From Candidatus Melainabacteria bacterium (GTDB lineage Bacteria; Cyanobacteriota; Vampirovibrionia; LMEP-6097), in assembly GCA_028817775.1 (NCBI GenBank), contig JAPPOW010000072.1:1-14706 (forward strand): 14,706 nucleotides of DNA. The letters are read 5' to 3'. Below are positions 13,910-14,706 of this stretch, piece by piece. Both the position numbers and the translations under genes were made by a program. Each line of letters begins with the position of its first letter. The stretch's first letter is position 1. Under the pieces are notes generated by a model. It had not been told where the DNA came from. It was given only the letters and a program-made list of their open reading frames with translations, and made no database searches.

Positions 13910-14545
13910 TTAATTCTTACGAGCAAATTTTTTACTTGCAAAACTAATAATAATGATCAAGAGTCCTGCCAGAGAGATCTTGAATAGTAAGTCTTGAGCG
14001 CCGCCTGCTGCATCTCTACCAACTGAGCCGATATAGCTGTAAACAATGGTACCGGGAATGAGGCAGATGCAGCTAGTCACCGCAAAAGTCACTAGTGGAA
14101 TATTAGTCAAACCAAAGGCATAATTCAAAATACTATAAGGAAACATTGGTACCAAACGGGTGAAGGCGATATACTTCCAGCCGTCTTGTTCAATCCCCTT
14201 CTTTATATCCTGCAGCATTTTGCCAGAGCTCTTCTCGGTCCAGTCATGTGCTAAGTAGCGCCCGGTGAGGAAAGCCAGTGAAGCACCAATTGTTGCTCCA
14301 ATAATTGAGTAAATGAAACCCCAAGTAGTACCGAAAATAAAGCCACCAATAATTGTCACTGCGGTTCCTGGAATGAAGAGTACTGGGGCGATTGCATAGA
14401 TTGCAATATAAACTAGTGCTGCTAGTGGACCCAGATTGTCTAGGATACTATCTATATTTTCTTGGCTGAAATATGATTTGTTCAAATAGACTGCTAGGGC
14501 TAGTAGCAAGATGAGAAGAAATAGAATTGCTTTGTTGAGTTTCAT
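13910..14545 (-). CDS. TVP38/TMEM64 (VTT-domain) membrane protein
   Basis: A 211-aa protein of the SNARE-associated/DedA-like superfamily. It has an N-terminal membrane helix (6-21), the re-entrant region APVLFIPGTAVTIIGGFIFGTTWG (53-76), GATIGASLAFLTGRYL (83-98), FTRLVPMFPYSILNYAFGL (128-146, with the conserved Arg and the Pro-x2-Pro and Asn-Tyr pattern), then two further helices and a basic tail. Length is usual for the family. These proteins are placed in lipid or ion movement across the inner membrane; the substrate here is not evident. The start codon lies 9 nt after the stop of the partial gene to its right, so the two are probably one operon. Confidence 0.88.
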   Translation of the reverse strand: MKLNKAILFLLILLLALAVYLNKSYFSQENIDSILDNLGPLAALVYIAIYAIAPVLFIPGTAVTIIGGFIFGTTWGFIYSIIGATIGASLAFLTGRYLAHDWTEKSSGKMLQDIKKGIEQDGWKYIAFTRLVPMFPYSILNYAFGLTNIPLVTFAVTSCICLIPGTIVYSYIGSVGRDAAGGAQDLLFKISLAGLLIIIISFASKKFARKN

Positions 14546-14554
14546 CTTAGAATG

Positions 14555-14706
14555 CTATACCCCAATTGGAGCAAGGAACTTTAGTGCTTTGTCTCTAAAC
14601 AGAGTTAGATCAGCATGATCTTGGCGCAATCTCTCTATAGTTCGCTCAAGTTCACCCTTGTCAAAGATTCTGGAGGCAACAAACTGCCTAAGCTCTTCAA
14701 TTAGAT
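14555..14706 (-). CDS. C-terminal end of an unrecognised protein
   Basis: The last 49 residues of a gene entering from the right edge: helical and charged (LIEELRQFVASRIFDKGELE to FRDKALKFLAPIGV). This frame is open to the edge; the other two minus-strand frames hit stops within eight bases. Its stop lies 9 nt before the TVP38-like start, pointing to an operon. Too little is left for a family call. Confidence 0.6.
   Translation of the reverse strand, partial: LIEELRQFVASRIFDKGELERTIERLRQDHADLTLFRDKALKFLAPIGV

Overview
The window reads as about 14.7 kb of chromosome from a flagellated bacterium of moderate-to-low GC. The Cys-rich peptide has a hydrophobic export signal, and the flagellin promoter is a textbook sigma-28 site. 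The mix of genes (a short flagellin, several large unrecognised proteins, an ankyrin protein, TVP38-type and YjbQ-type proteins) would suit a non-photosynthetic cyanobacterial relative (Melainabacteria/Vampirovibrionia) or a similar lineage. That placement is an inference; no marker gene here fixes it.

Left part (1-3537), minus strand: the start of a UbiE/MenG-type methyltransferase runs off the left edge. Upstream of it lies a 633-aa membrane-anchored protein with a degenerate AAA+-like C-terminal half, then an alpha/beta hydrolase with an intact Ser-Asp-His triad.

Flagellin unit (3540-4822), plus strand: a near-perfect sigma-28 promoter, a leader with a hairpin next to a G-rich ribosome binding site, a 292-aa flagellin starting at TTG, a 17-bp hairpin over the stop codon, and a possible terminator. 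A converging operon follows on the minus strand: a GT-C-like polytopic membrane protein overlapping trmH by 22 nt.

Metal-response island (7129-7898): a 42-aa exported peptide with 9 Cys in its last 16 residues is divergent from a MerR-family regulator. Its promoter has the MerR hallmark, a 22-bp dyad inside an overlong 20-bp spacer between -35 and -10. A possible 40-aa ORF converges on the peptide gene.

Accessory part (8039-14706): yjbQ, a 423-aa Cys-containing protein with a Tat-like N-terminus, a divergent 606-aa protein with an EExxH zincin-like motif, a 312-aa helical protein and a 388-aa ankyrin protein, then a TVP38/TMEM64 membrane protein and the end of another gene on the minus strand.

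The most unusual signal is a roughly 115-nt repeat family with conserved RNA-like structure. Two full copies (4707-4824 minus, 7903-8019 plus) and one partial copy (11624-11662 plus) each sit directly after the stop codon of a co-oriented gene. The outer stems differ in sequence between copies, yet each is self-complementary. Their imperfect pairs are almost all G-U wobbles in the same sense as the conserved core, and an inner stem shows compensatory changes.
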